In this document: positions 28,976-37,836 of the stretch, in pieces
Numbering within the stretch: position 1 is the stretch's first letter
How the letters are laid out: each line of letters starts with the position of its first letter
DNA from: Methylobacterium sp. CB376
GTDB taxonomy: Bacteria; Pseudomonadota; Alphaproteobacteria; Rhizobiales; Beijerinckiaceae
DNA: 64,000 bases
NCBI RefSeq assembly: GCF_029714205.1
Contig: NZ_CP121648.1
Span: 5,591,001 to 5,655,000 of the forward strand
Direction of reading: 5' to 3'
The notes under the pieces: generated by a model
The model's input: the letters and a program-made list of their open reading frames with translations, nothing else
What the model was told of the DNA's origin: nothing
Database searches by the model: none
Position numbers and translations under genes: made by a program

Positions 28976-30114
28976 TAGGGACAACCATAATCCCTTCCGT
29001 ACTGCTGACGTCGAAGAATAATCCGATAGACAATTGTTCCTCGACCTGATCTTTTTGGCCTTGATTCCCCTAAGGAAGTTTGAATCTCTCTCGCGTCTCT
29101 TCGTTCGAATACATTCGCCTCAAGCTTAAGGTTAACTGATCATTGATCTGGACGAGCTGCCCGAGAGTCCATGCGCCGAGCGCGGAGATCTCTCTTTTAA
29201 GTTGTGTCGCGATCTTTGGAGTACCGCAACCACTTGTCATATCGAAGTGATTCCGTGCCGGCGTGCCGATCGGAGCAGTTTTAGGTTGTGTCTATGCGTG
29301 GGTGCGAGCGGAAGGTGGCGGCGGCACCCCGCCTGCGCACCGGGCAAGACCGGCGGCCGGCTCACCGGGAAATCTTGGGAATTACTGTTTTCTTTGCTTT
29401 CTAGTTCTTGTGCCCCGCGGCGCCCGCAATCCGGGTTCGGCCTGCATCAATCGAGTGCGGCGCAGCATCAGAACGTCCGCGGCGGCCGGGCCTGGCGTGA
29501 TCCGGCCGGCGCTTCGGCCGTGTCGGGAGGCGTCGTGCGAAGCGCAGGTGCGTGGCGAAGTCCGCGGCCTGGGGCCGGCGGGCCGCGACGGTTCGCGCGG
29601 GCGAGCCCCGGCCCGGAGGAGGATCACGGGCTGGGTGTGGCGCCGCCGGCGAGGGCCGTCAGGGCGTACGGCGGGGTCGCGGGCTGCCAGGGTGCGCTCG
29701 CCCTTCCCCCGCAGGCCTCCCCCTGGTCGATGACCCGACGGGCCGCGCGGCGACGGCGATCGCGTCCGCGCCCGACGGTCGCGTGCCGCCCGACGAGGAG
29801 GGAATCGGGCCTCTCCGCGGATGGCGGCCTCTCGCGGCTGATGGCCCCGGCGCGTGTCGGTCCAGGCCGCGGACCATGGTCGCGGGCGGCCTGGGGCGCG
29901 GGGCTGCGCGGGATCCTCCCCGCCCCGCCGGGCGTGGCGGCGATCGACCGGATCGCAGCCCGATCCGTGCCGTGCGCGCGCACCGTCCGCGCCGCGCGGA
30001 TCTCGGGGGACGGGGGCATGCCGCGTCGCGCCCCCGCGCTGCCGCGCGTCGGCGCATCCGGGAGAAACCGGGCGTTGGTTCACGGGACCGCGCCCGTGCC
30101 GGGTGCGTCACGCG
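28976..30114. other. intergenic region between flagellins 1 and 2
   Basis: About 1.1 kb with AT-richer patches at 28980-29260 and 29380-29415 and an Arg-rich remainder. Open frames here give Arg/Pro-rich translations with no family resemblance and no good ribosome sites. I see no gene. The low-GC patches may hold promoters or mark a deleted gene. Confidence 0.4.
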
Positions 30115-30143
30115 AAAAACCCCGCCTCCTCGCGGAGACGGGG
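30115..30143 (-). terminator. rho-independent terminator of flagellin 2
   Basis: On the minus strand CCCCGTCTCC-GCGA-GGAGGCGGGG is followed by TTTTT. It is repeated identically after flagellin 3 (32118-32146). Confidence 0.8.
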
Positions 30144-30200
30144 CGCGCTGCGTGGCGGCCCCGGCGGTGCCGGGGCCGGGGCTTGGTCGCGTATTCCGGC

Positions 30201-31586
30201 TCAGCGGAACAGCGACAGCAGGTTCTGGCTCGACGAGTTGGCGATGCTCAGCGACTGCACCGCCAGCTGCTGCTGCGTCTGCAGCGCCTTCAGCTTCGTC
30301 GATTCCTCCTCGATGTCCGCGTCCACCAGCGTACCGATCGTCGCGGTGTTCGCCTTCATCAGGGTGTCCACGAAGGTCTTCTGGCCGTCGACCTGCGTCT
30401 TGGCCGCGCCCAGCTTGGTGCCCGCGTCCGTCACCTTGCCGATCACCTGATCGATCATGGTGATGATGTTGGCCACGTCGGTGTCGCCGTTGGTGCCGAC
30501 GAGCTTGGAGATGTCGAAGTTCACGACGCTGTAGGAGCCCGACATGCCGCCGCCGGCCGTGTAGGTGCCGTTCGAGGTGTCGAGCAGGCCCTTGCCGGTC
30601 GTGGTGGTCGCGTTGGTCCCCTTCGCCACGGAGCCGGTGACGCTGGCGGCGCCGAAGCCGATGTCGACGGTGTTGTTGGCCGTCGTGTCGACCTTGACGG
30701 TATTGGTCGCACCCGTCGCGGTCCGGGTGAAGGTCAGGCGGCCCGCGGTGTCCAGGCCGGCGGTGACGCTCGGCACGCCCGCGGTGGTCAGCGTGCTGGC
30801 GCTGATCGCGTTGTTGAGCGCCGAGAGGAACTCGTTGGTGGTGACCTTGGTGAGGTCCTTGGCGGCGGTGGTCAGCGCGGCCTTGTCGAGCTTGATGGTC
30901 GCGTTGCCGGTCTCGGTGGTGATCGTCAGCTCGACCGTCTGGGCGGCCGAGAAGTCGGCCGTGCCGCCGGTGAACGCCGTCGTGCCGGTCAGCGAGGTGC
31001 TGCCGAAGACCTGACCCGACGTGGCCGGGACGGTGACGCTGGCGCTGGAATTGGCGTCGAGCAGCTTGATGCTGCCGACGTCGACGTTCACGTACGAGAA
31101 GTTGATCGCGCCGGCCGAGTCGCGGGAGAAGCCGGCCACGATCTTGCGGATGGCCTGGTAGTCGCTCGCCGACGAATCCACCGAGATCCAGTTCTGGCCG
31201 CTCGACACCGACGAGTTGGCGGTCGCCTTCATCTTGCTCTGGAGCGCCGCGATCTCGGTCTGCACCTTGGCGCGGTCGACGCCCGCCTGGGTGGCGGTCT
31301 GGAGCTTGGCGCGGATGTTCTGCAGGTCGGTGAGGATGCTGTTGAGGCCGTTATAGGCCGTGTCGATGGTCGAGGCGCCGAGCCCGAGCGAGTCCTTCAC
31401 CGCGCCGAGCGAGCTGTTGTCCGTGCGGACCGTCGTGGCGATCGACCAATAGGCGGCGTTGTCGGCAGCGTTGGAGACGCGCTGGCCGGTGGAGACGCGG
31501 TTGCTGGTCGTGTCGAGCTGGATGTTGATGCTCTTGAGGGTGGTCAGGGCCGTCATCGCGGCGCTGTTGGTGAGCAGGCTGGTCAT
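30201..31586 (-). CDS. flagellin (461 residues), copy 2
   Basis: Intact N- and C-terminal flagellin domains (STGQRVSNAADNAAYWSIATTVRTDN; DADIEEESTKLKALQTQQQLAVQSLSIANSSSQNLLSLFR). It is nearly identical to the flagellin at 32205-33590. Differences cluster in the surface-exposed middle (NSSASVTVPATSGQVFGST against NAGSSVTVAATQAQASGTT). It is the structural subunit of the filament. The leader and terminator are shared with copy 3, showing that the whole transcription unit was duplicated. Confidence 0.95.
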   Translation of the reverse strand: MTSLLTNSAAMTALTTLKSINIQLDTTSNRVSTGQRVSNAADNAAYWSIATTVRTDNSSLGAVKDSLGLGASTIDTAYNGLNSILTDLQNIRAKLQTATQAGVDRAKVQTEIAALQSKMKATANSSVSSGQNWISVDSSASDYQAIRKIVAGFSRDSAGAINFSYVNVDVGSIKLLDANSSASVTVPATSGQVFGSTSLTGTTAFTGGTADFSAAQTVELTITTETGNATIKLDKAALTTAAKDLTKVTTNEFLSALNNAISASTLTTAGVPSVTAGLDTAGRLTFTRTATGATNTVKVDTTANNTVDIGFGAASVTGSVAKGTNATTTTGKGLLDTSNGTYTAGGGMSGSYSVVNFDISKLVGTNGDTDVANIITMIDQVIGKVTDAGTKLGAAKTQVDGQKTFVDTLMKANTATIGTLVDADIEEESTKLKALQTQQQLAVQSLSIANSSSQNLLSLFR

Positions 31587-31627
31587 CTGAGCTGATCCGG
31601 GTTGTGAGGCAGACAGGCAACATCGGA

Positions 31628-31685
31628 TCCGGGCTCACACCGGAGTAGCAAATGGCCTCATGCCATAGATCCAAGACTTGGATCT
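31628..31685 (-). promoter_or_regulatory. structured 5' leader of flagellin 2
   Basis: Hairpin 1 AGATCCAAGTCTTGGATCT (31667-31685), hairpin 2 GGC-ATGAG-GCC (31654-31664), hairpin 3 TCCGG-TGTGAGC-CCGGA (31628-31644), then about 40 nt to the ATG without a clear ribosome site. Confidence 0.6.
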
Positions 31686-31731
31686 AACCCGCTACGCATT
31701 ACAAACCGGATTCTCACCGGATCGGCAAAAT

Positions 31732-31742
31732 GACATCATGTC
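31732..31742 (-). promoter_or_regulatory. conserved GACATGATGTC element upstream of flagellin 2
   Basis: Identical to the element before flagellin 1 and 47 nt upstream of the first leader stem. Between them are the conserved blocks GGTGAGA and TAATGCGT. No standard -35/-10 or -24/-12 was assigned. Confidence 0.5.
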
Positions 31743-32117
31743 GACAGGTTCAAACTAACCTGCTTGCCGAGCTGCCGCCGGAACTTCCTGCGGGTGCGAT
31801 CACGATCACCCTGGCGATGGATCCACTATGCCCGGCTCACCGTTACTGGTGGCTTAATCGCAATGGCAAAAGGGCTCGGGCTTTCACCATGTTCGATTGA
31901 TGGAGGCCGCGATGAAGCGCGGTTCGGCATGGCCGAGGAAGCGCGGCTTCACGGCGCCCCGCGAGGTCCGGCGCGGCGCGCCACGGCGGCGCGCCCCGGT
32001 CGGCACCGCCCCATCCGGCTCCGGTCCGTCGGGCCGCGGCCGCGCTCCGCCCGCCGCGACCGACCCGCGCAGGAACCCGCCCCCTCGGGAAAGCGCCCGT
32101 TCCGGGCGCGTCACGCG
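31743..32117. other. intergenic region between flagellin 2 promoter and flagellin 3 terminator
   Basis: About 375 bp. The left third is AT-richer (promoter-like); the right part is Arg/Pro-coding in all frames. A frame from 31897 runs through the terminator into the antisense of flagellin 3 and is not credible. No gene is supported. Confidence 0.4.
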
Positions 32118-32146
32118 AAAAACCCCGCCTCCTCGCGGAGACGGGG
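32118..32146 (-). terminator. rho-independent terminator of flagellin 3
   Basis: Same hairpin and T5 run as at 30115-30143. The following GC-rich stem region (to about 32195) is also duplicated. Confidence 0.8.
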
Positions 32147-32204
32147 CGCGCTGCGTGGCGGCCCCGGCGGTGCCGGGGCCGGGGCTTGGTCGGAGGATCC
32201 CGGC

Positions 32205-33590
32205 TCAGCGGAACAGCGAGAGCAGGTTCTGGCTCGACGAGTTGGCGATGCTCAGCGACTGCACCGCCAGCTGCTGCTGCGTCTGCAGCGCCTTCAGCTT
32301 CGTCGACTCCTCCTCGATGTCCGAATCCACCAGCGTGCCGATCGTCGCGCTGTTGGCCTTCATCAGGGTGTCCACGAAGGTCTTCTGGCCGTCGACCTGC
32401 GTCTTGGCCGCGCCCAGCTTGGTGCCGGCATCCGTAACCTTGCCGATCACCTGATCGACCATGGTGATGATGTTGGCCACGTCGGTGTCGCCGTTGGTGC
32501 CGACGAGCTTGGAGATGTCGAAATTCGCGACGCTGTAGGAGCCCGACATGCCGCCGCCGGCCGTGTAGGTACCGGTCGCCGTGTCGAGCAGGCCCTTGCC
32601 GGTCGTGGTGGTCGCGTTGGTCCCCTTGTTGACGACGCCGGTGACGCTGGCGGCGCCGAAGCCGATGTCGACGGTGTTGTTGGCCGTCGTGTCGATCTTG
32701 AGGGTGTTGGTCGCACCCGTCGCGCTCCGGGTGAAGGTGAGGCGGCCCGCCGAGTCCAGGCTGGCGGTGACGCTCGGCACGCCCGCGGTGGTCAGCGTGC
32801 TGGCGCTGATCGCGTTGTTGAGCGCCGAGAGGAACTCGTTGGTGGTGACCTTGGTGAGGTCCTTGGCGGCGGTGGTCAGCGCGGCCTTGTCGAGCTTGAT
32901 GGTCGCGTTGCCGGTCTCGGTGGTGATCGTCAGCTCGACCGTCTGGGCGGCCGAGAAGTCGGCCGTGCCGCCGGTGAACGCCGTCGTGCCGGTCAGCGAG
33001 GTGGTGCCGGAGGCCTGCGCCTGGGTCGCCGCCACTGTCACGCTCGAGCCGGCATTGGCGTCGAGCAGCTTGATGCTGCCGACATCGACGTTCACGTACG
33101 AGAAGTTGATCGCGCCGTTCGAGCCGCGGGAGAAGCCGGCCACGATCTTGCGGATGGCCTGGTAGTCGCTCGCCGACGAATCCACCGAGATCCAGTTCTG
33201 GCCGCTCGACACCGACGAGTTGGCGGTCGCCTTCATCTTGCTCTGGAGCGCCGCGATCTCGGTCTGCACCTTGGCGCGGTCGACGCCCGCCTGGGTGGCG
33301 GTCTGGAGCTTGGCGCGGATGTTCTGCAGGTCGGTGAGGATGCTGTTGAGGCCGTTATAGGCCGTGTCGACGGTCGAGGCGCCGAGCCCGAGCGAGTCCT
33401 TCACCGCGCCGAGCGAGCTGTTGTCCGTGCGGATCGTGGTGGCGATCGACCAATAGGCGGCGTTGTCGGCAGCGTTGGAGACGCGCTGGCCGGTGGAGAC
33501 GCGGTTGCTGGTCGTGTCGAGCTGGGTGTTGATGCTCTTGAGGGTGGTCAGGGCCGTCATCGCGGCGCTGTTGGTGAGCAGGCTGGTCAT
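32205..33590 (-). CDS. flagellin (461 residues), copy 3
   Basis: Near-duplicate of the flagellin at 30201-31586, with conserved ends and a changed central patch at about residues 175-200. It is followed on the other strand by flbT. The duplication covers leader, gene and terminator with about 2.0 kb offset. Such sets of almost equal flagellins are common in alphaproteobacteria and may build different filament segments; which role this copy has cannot be told. Confidence 0.95.
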   Translation of the reverse strand: MTSLLTNSAAMTALTTLKSINTQLDTTSNRVSTGQRVSNAADNAAYWSIATTIRTDNSSLGAVKDSLGLGASTVDTAYNGLNSILTDLQNIRAKLQTATQAGVDRAKVQTEIAALQSKMKATANSSVSSGQNWISVDSSASDYQAIRKIVAGFSRGSNGAINFSYVNVDVGSIKLLDANAGSSVTVAATQAQASGTTSLTGTTAFTGGTADFSAAQTVELTITTETGNATIKLDKAALTTAAKDLTKVTTNEFLSALNNAISASTLTTAGVPSVTASLDSAGRLTFTRSATGATNTLKIDTTANNTVDIGFGAASVTGVVNKGTNATTTTGKGLLDTATGTYTAGGGMSGSYSVANFDISKLVGTNGDTDVANIITMVDQVIGKVTDAGTKLGAAKTQVDGQKTFVDTLMKANSATIGTLVDSDIEEESTKLKALQTQQQLAVQSLSIANSSSQNLLSLFR

Positions 33591-33631
33591 CTGAGCTGAT
33601 CCGGGTTGTGAGGCAGATAGGCAACATCGGA

Positions 33632-33689
33632 TCCGGGCTCACACCGGAGTAGCAAATGGCCTCATGCCATAGATCCAAGACCTGGATCT
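33632..33689 (-). promoter_or_regulatory. structured 5' leader of flagellin 3
   Basis: Hairpins at 33671-33689 (AGATCCAGGTCTTGGATCT; a G-U wobble replaces the A-U pair of leader 2), 33658-33668 and 33632-33648, in the same order and spacing as in the other two leaders. Confidence 0.6.
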
Positions 33690-33735
33690 AACCCGCTACG
33701 CATTACAAGCCGGATTCTCACCGGATCGATGGCGC

Positions 33736-33746
33736 GACGTCATGTC
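33736..33746 (-). promoter_or_regulatory. conserved GACATGACGTC element upstream of flagellin 3
   Basis: One base different from the elements at 28965 and 31732; same 47-nt distance to the leader stem. Confidence 0.5.
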
Positions 33747-33826
33747 TGCAGGACATTAGAGAACCTGCCCATCGAACATTGATCGATGACTTGGTGGCAG
33801 CGAATATCAACTGCCTTCATCGACGC

Positions 33827-33832
33827 TATAAT
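33827..33832 (+). promoter_or_regulatory. TATAAT -10-like hexamer upstream of flbT
   Basis: A perfect TATAAT in a very GC-rich genome, about 130 nt before the flbT ATG. The -35 region (TATCAA at about 33806) is weak. Confidence 0.35.
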
Positions 33833-33963
33833 GGTCGTATGGGCGGCCTTACTGGTGACTTAAGCCGGTCCGGCGAAGGCGGTGGACACCCGGCCCGTCC
33901 ACAGGGCAGTTTCGGGCAAGGTTACCAACCTATGTCGTCGGGGTGTGGGAGAGAGCGGGACGC

Positions 33964-34383
33964 ATGGCACGGCCGGGACTGACGAATCCGACGCGGGCCT
34001 TCATCAAGAAGGGCGCGCGCTTCTTCCTCAACGGCGCCCTGATGCGGGCGAGCGACAGCGTCACGCTCGACATCCACGCGGTCGACGTGCTGCTGATGCC
34101 GAGCCACCTGATCGAGGCCGACGAGGTGCGCACCCCCCTGCAGCGGCTCTACTACCTCGTCCAGCAGATGCTGATCGAGCCCGGCCGCATGGCCGAGTGG
34201 CAGGAGGCCTACCGCGCCCTCCTGGTGGCCGGCGTCGGCCTGCCCGAGCACGAGACGCTGCGGCCGATCCTGCGCCTCGTCGAGCGCGAGAAGTACCAGA
34301 GCGCGATGGCGCTGCTGCGCAAGACCATGCGGGGCGAGGAGGCTCAGAGGGCCGCCACCGAGGCGACGAGCCGGCGCGTGTAG
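33964..34383 (+). CDS. flbT: flagellin mRNA regulator FlbT
   Basis: This 139-residue FlbT-family protein has FIKKGARFFLNGALMRASD, VLLMPSHLIEADEVRTPLQRLYYLVQQMLIEP and LVEREKYQSAMALLRKTM. In Caulobacter FlbT binds the 5' untranslated region of flagellin mRNA and promotes its decay. The three structured flagellin leaders nearby are plausible targets. ATG 33964 gives the family N-terminus; GGGAGAGAG precedes it. Its partner FlaF, often adjacent, is not in the window. The last 40 bp overlap the convergent ABC gene. Confidence 0.93.
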   Translation: MARPGLTNPTRAFIKKGARFFLNGALMRASDSVTLDIHAVDVLLMPSHLIEADEVRTPLQRLYYLVQQMLIEPGRMAEWQEAYRALLVAGVGLPEHETLRPILRLVEREKYQSAMALLRKTMRGEEAQRAATEATSRRV

Positions 34384-35129
34384 GGGTGGCGGGGCGCCCC
34401 GAACACCGCCTCGGGCGTCCCCTCCTCGACGACGGCGCCGCCCTCCATCACCAGCACCCGGTCGGCCAGGGCCTCCACCACCGCGAGGTCGTGGCTGATG
34501 AGCACGGCGGTGAGCCCGTGCCGGGCCCTCAGATCCGCGAGCAGGCGCAGCACCTTCGCCTGCACCGCGAGGTCGAGGGCCGCGACCGGCTCGTCCAGGA
34601 CGACGATCCGCGCCCCCGCCGCCAGCGCCCGCGCGATCGCGACGCGCTGCGCCTGCCCGCCCGAGAGCTCGTGCGGGTAGCGGTCGAGATGGGCCGGCTC
34701 CAGGCCGACGGAGTCCATCAGGGCGGCGAGGCGCGGCGGGCGCTCGGCCGCGTCGAGCCCGGCGAGGAAGCGCAGGGGCGCGGCCAGGGCTTGGCGGATC
34801 GTCCGGCGCGGGTTGAGCGCCGAGACGGGGTCCTGGAACACGTACTGGATCGTGCGGCCCAGCACCCGCGGCCCCGCCCGGACGAGGTCGGGCAGCGGCC
34901 TTCCCTCGATGACGATCGACCCGGCGCTCGGCCGCACCAGCCCGACGAGGCAGCGCGCGAGGGTGGACTTGCCGCAGCCGGATTCGCCCACGATGCCGAG
35001 CGTCTCTCCCGGCGCAACCCGGAACGACACGCCCCCGAGCGCCGTCACGGCCGGCCGGCCGCGGGCGAAGAGGCCGCCCCGCGCCGGGTAGGTCTTGGCG
35101 AGGCCGCGCACCTCCAGGGCCGGGCTCAC
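34344..35129 (-). CDS. oligopeptide/dipeptide ABC transporter ATP-binding protein (DppF/OppF type)
   Basis: This 261-residue ATPase has Walker A GESGCGKST, Q-loop YVFQDPVSALNPRRTIRQAL, signature LSGGQAQRVAIARAL and Walker B VVLDEPVAALD. The oligo_HPY-like C-terminus PRHPYTRRLVASV marks the OppF/DppF family. The GTG start overlaps the stop of the fused permease-ATPase gene. It is the last gene of the four-component transporter operon 39431-34344. Confidence 0.88.
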   Translation of the reverse strand: MSPALEVRGLAKTYPARGGLFARGRPAVTALGGVSFRVAPGETLGIVGESGCGKSTLARCLVGLVRPSAGSIVIEGRPLPDLVRAGPRVLGRTIQYVFQDPVSALNPRRTIRQALAAPLRFLAGLDAAERPPRLAALMDSVGLEPAHLDRYPHELSGGQAQRVAIARALAAGARIVVLDEPVAALDLAVQAKVLRLLADLRARHGLTAVLISHDLAVVEALADRVLVMEGGAVVEEGTPEAVFGAPRHPYTRRLVASVAAL

Positions 35130-36892
35130 GCGCGTTCCTCCGGCACGGATCGGCCGCCGGCCTCGTCCGCCTCCAGCAGCGCCCGGGCGCGCCCGAGCAC
35201 CGGCACCGCGGCGATCAGGCCGCGGGTGGTGGGGTGCTGCGGGCGCGAGAGCACCCGCGCCGCCTCCCCGGCCTCGACGATCCGCCCGCCCTGCATCACC
35301 GCGACCCGGTCGCAGAGCCGCCGCACCACCCCGACATCGTGGCTGATGAACAGGATCGCGAGGCCCCGCTCCCGGCGCAGCCGGTCGAGCAGGTCGAGGA
35401 TCCCCGCCTGCACGGTGGCGTCGAGGGCGGTGGTCGGCTCGTCCGCGACGATCAGGTCGGGATCGTTGGCGAGCGCCATGGCGATGCCGACCCGCTGGCG
35501 CTGCCCGCCGGAGAGCTCGTGCGGGTAGGCGCGGGCGATGCGGCCGGGATCCGGCAGGGCGACCGCGGCGAGCAGCCCCTCGGCGCGGCTCGCCGCCTCC
35601 CCGGCCCCGACCCGGCGATGCGCCCGGATCGCCTCCGCGACCTGGTCCCCGACCCGGATCAGCGGGTGGAGCGTGGTGAGCGGGTCCTGGAACACGTAGG
35701 CGATCCGGTCCCCGCGCAGGCGGCGCAGGGCGGCGGGCGGCAGGGCGAGGAGGTCCTCGCCGCGAAAGCGGATCGCCCCCCCGGTGACGAGGCCCGGCGG
35801 CGAGGGGACGAGGCGCAGGATCGCGTGGGCGGTCACCGACTTGCCCGAGCCCGAGGCCCCGATGAGGCCGAGGCACTCCCCCGGGGCGACCGCGAGGTCG
35901 ACGCCCCGCACCGCCTCGGCGCGGCCCGCCGGCGTCTCGAAGGCGACGCGCAGGCCCGCGACCGCGAGCCCGTCGGCGGGCGGGGGCCCGGCCGCGGGCG
36001 GGGCGGCGGGGAGCGGAGGGCGCGCGACCCGGGTCGCGGCGCCCGGCCGCGCCGCCGGGCCGCCGGCGAGGCGCGGGTCGAGGGCGTCGCGCAGCCCGTC
36101 GCCGACGAGGTTCAGGGCGAGCACGATCAGGAGGACCGCGAAGCCCGGCACCGCCGCCACGGCGGGCGCGCCGATCAGGACGCGGCGCCCCTCCCCCAGC
36201 ATCGCCCCGAGATCGGCCTGCGGCGGCTGCGCCCCGAGGCCCAGGAAGGACAGGCCGGCCGTCTCCAGGATCATCCAGCCGACCGTGGTCGAGGCGGTGA
36301 CGGCGATCACCGGCAGGACGTTCGGCAGGATCTCGACGAGGAGGATGCGGGCCGGCCCCATGCCGGAGAGCCGCGCCGCGGCGACGAAATCCTGCACCCG
36401 CAGGGTCGCGGCCACGCCCCGCACGGTGCGGGCGAAGAACGGGATGTTGGCGACCACCACCGCCGCCAGGGCGTTGAGGAGGCCCGGCCCGAGCGCCGCC
36501 ACCACGGCGAGGGCGAGCAGCAGGTAGGGGAAGGCCATCAGCACGTCGACGAGGCGCATCAGCAGCGCCTCGGTCCGGCCGCCGGCGAAGCCCGCGACGA
36601 GGCCGAGGCCCGAGCCGATCCCGGCCGCGAGCGCCGCCGCCGCGAGGCCGACCGCGAGGCTCACCCGGGTGCCGTGGACGAGCCGGGCCAGGAGGTCGCG
36701 GCCGAGCGCGTCGGTGCCGAGCCACGCGCCCGGCGTGAGGGGCGCCAGCAGCCGCGCGGCGGGCGCGGTGGCGTCGGGATCGGCGAGGGGCAGGAGCGGC
36801 GCGGCGAGCGAGACCGCGCCGACGAGGACGAGCGCGACGAGCCCCGCCGCCGCCGGGCGGTTGCGCATCAGCCGGGCGAGGAGGCCGCTCAC
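35126..36892 (-). CDS. fused peptide ABC permease (DppC-like) and ATPase (DppD-like)
   Basis: This 588-residue fusion has a DppC-type permease at residues 1-270 with about six TM segments and the EAA-type loop VAAARLSGMGPARILLVEILPNVLPVI. After a Pro/Ala linker, residues 315-588 form a DppD-type ATPase: Walker [61 protein letters not shown]. Fusions of this kind are known in rhizobial peptide/nickel transporters. The GTG at 36892 overlaps the dppB stop. No frame break is visible at the junction, so the fusion looks genuine. Confidence 0.88.
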   Translation of the reverse strand: MSGLLARLMRNRPAAAGLVALVLVGAVSLAAPLLPLADPDATAPAARLLAPLTPGAWLGTDALGRDLLARLVHGTRVSLAVGLAAAALAAGIGSGLGLVAGFAGGRTEALLMRLVDVLMAFPYLLLALAVVAALGPGLLNALAAVVVANIPFFARTVRGVAATLRVQDFVAAARLSGMGPARILLVEILPNVLPVIAVTASTTVGWMILETAGLSFLGLGAQPPQADLGAMLGEGRRVLIGAPAVAAVPGFAVLLIVLALNLVGDGLRDALDPRLAGGPAARPGAATRVARPPLPAAPPAAGPPPADGLAVAGLRVAFETPAGRAEAVRGVDLAVAPGECLGLIGASGSGKSVTAHAILRLVPSPPGLVTGGAIRFRGEDLLALPPAALRRLRGDRIAYVFQDPLTTLHPLIRVGDQVAEAIRAHRRVGAGEAASRAEGLLAAVALPDPGRIARAYPHELSGGQRQRVGIAMALANDPDLIVADEPTTALDATVQAGILDLLDRLRRERGLAILFISHDVGVVRRLCDRVAVMQGGRIVEAGEAARVLSRPQHPTTRGLIAAVPVLGRARALLEADEAGGRSVPEERA

Positions 36893-37836
36893 CCGCCGAT
36901 CCTCGGATCGGCGAGCCGCTGCAGCAGGTCGGCCGCGAGGTTCACCAGCACGTAGGTCGTCGCCACGACGAGCACCCCGCCCTGGACCAGGAGCACGTCC
37001 CGGGTGGCGATGGCGCCGACCAGCATGCGGCCGATGCCCGGCCACTGGAACACGGTCTCGACGTAGACCGCCCCGCCGAGCACGAAGCCCGCCTGGGTGC
37101 CGATGACCGGGATCACCGTCACCAGGGCGGCGCGGGCGGCGTGGAGGAGCACGATCCGCCCCTCGCCGAGGCCCTTGGCGCGGGCGGTGCGGACGAAGTC
37201 CTGGCGCAGCACCTCCAGCATGGCGGCGCGGGTGAGCCGGGCGATCACCCCGGCCGCCACCACCGCCAGGGTCGCGGCCGGCAGGGCGAGGTGGCGCAGG
37301 AGATCGGCCAGGGTCTCCTCGCCGTAGATCGCGTGCATGCCGCTCACCGGCAGCAGGCGCCAGCGCACCGAGACCAGCAGGATCAGCAGGAGCCCGAGCC
37401 AGAAGGACGGCACCGAGAGGCCGACCAGCACGCCGAGCGTGGCGAGCCGGTCGACCCAGCCCGATTGCCGCAGGGCCGCCGCGACCCCGAGGGCGAGGCC
37501 GAGGAGCGCGGCGAGGGCGAGCGCCGCCCCCGCCAGGATCAGCGTCGCGGCGAAGCGCTCCGCCACCTCGTCGAGGACGGGGCGGTTGAGGCTGTGCGAG
37601 CGGCCGAGATCGCCGGTGAGCACGTGCGAGAGCCACGTCAGGTACTGGACCGGCAGGGAGCGGTCGAGGCCGAGGTCGCGGTTGATGCGGGCGACCGCCT
37701 CGGGCGTCGCGTAGGGGCCGAGCAGGGCCAGTGCCGGGTCGCCCGGGATCAGCGCCATGATCAGGAAGACGATCACGCTGAGGCCCAGCAGGACCGGGAC
37801 CAGGGCGGCGAGCCGGCCGAGGAGGTAGCGGCCCAT
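36889..37836 (-). CDS. oligopeptide/dipeptide ABC transporter permease (DppB type)
   Basis: This 315-residue six-TM permease starts MGRYLLGRLAALVPVLLGLSVIVFLIMALIPGDPA in the manner of DppB (shown in part). It has the EAA motif RLTRAAMLEVLRQDFVRTARAKGL and the typical GGAVYVETVFQWPGIGRML. ATG 37836 overlaps the stop of the binding-protein gene. It is the first transmembrane subunit of the operon. Confidence 0.92.
   Translation of the reverse strand: MGRYLLGRLAALVPVLLGLSVIVFLIMALIPGDPALALLGPYATPEAVARINRDLGLDRSLPVQYLTWLSHVLTGDLGRSHSLNRPVLDEVAERFAATLILAGAALALAALLGLALGVAAALRQSGWVDRLATLGVLVGLSVPSFWLGLLLILLVSVRWRLLPVSGMHAIYGEETLADLLRHLALPAATLAVVAAGVIARLTRAAMLEVLRQDFVRTARAKGLGEGRIVLLHAARAALVTVIPVIGTQAGFVLGGAVYVETVFQWPGIGRMLVGAIATRDVLLVQGGVLVVATTYVLVNLAADLLQRLADPRIGG

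Noticed and set aside
29202..30200. Long plus-strand frames between and across flagellins (29202-31595, 31764-33599)
   Set aside because: Their translations are the antisense of flagellin genes preceded by Arg/Pro-rich non-coding sequence; no family similarity or ribosome site.
31897..32454. Possible small gene upstream of the flagellin 3 terminator
   Set aside because: The frame passes through a rho-independent terminator into antisense flagellin and is Arg/Pro-rich throughout.
28880..33660. Sigma-54-like TGGC...TTGC in the flagellin leaders
   Set aside because: In leaders 2 and 3 the GG-to-GC distance is 15, not 12, and the pattern is part of the conserved hairpins; leader 1 lacks it.
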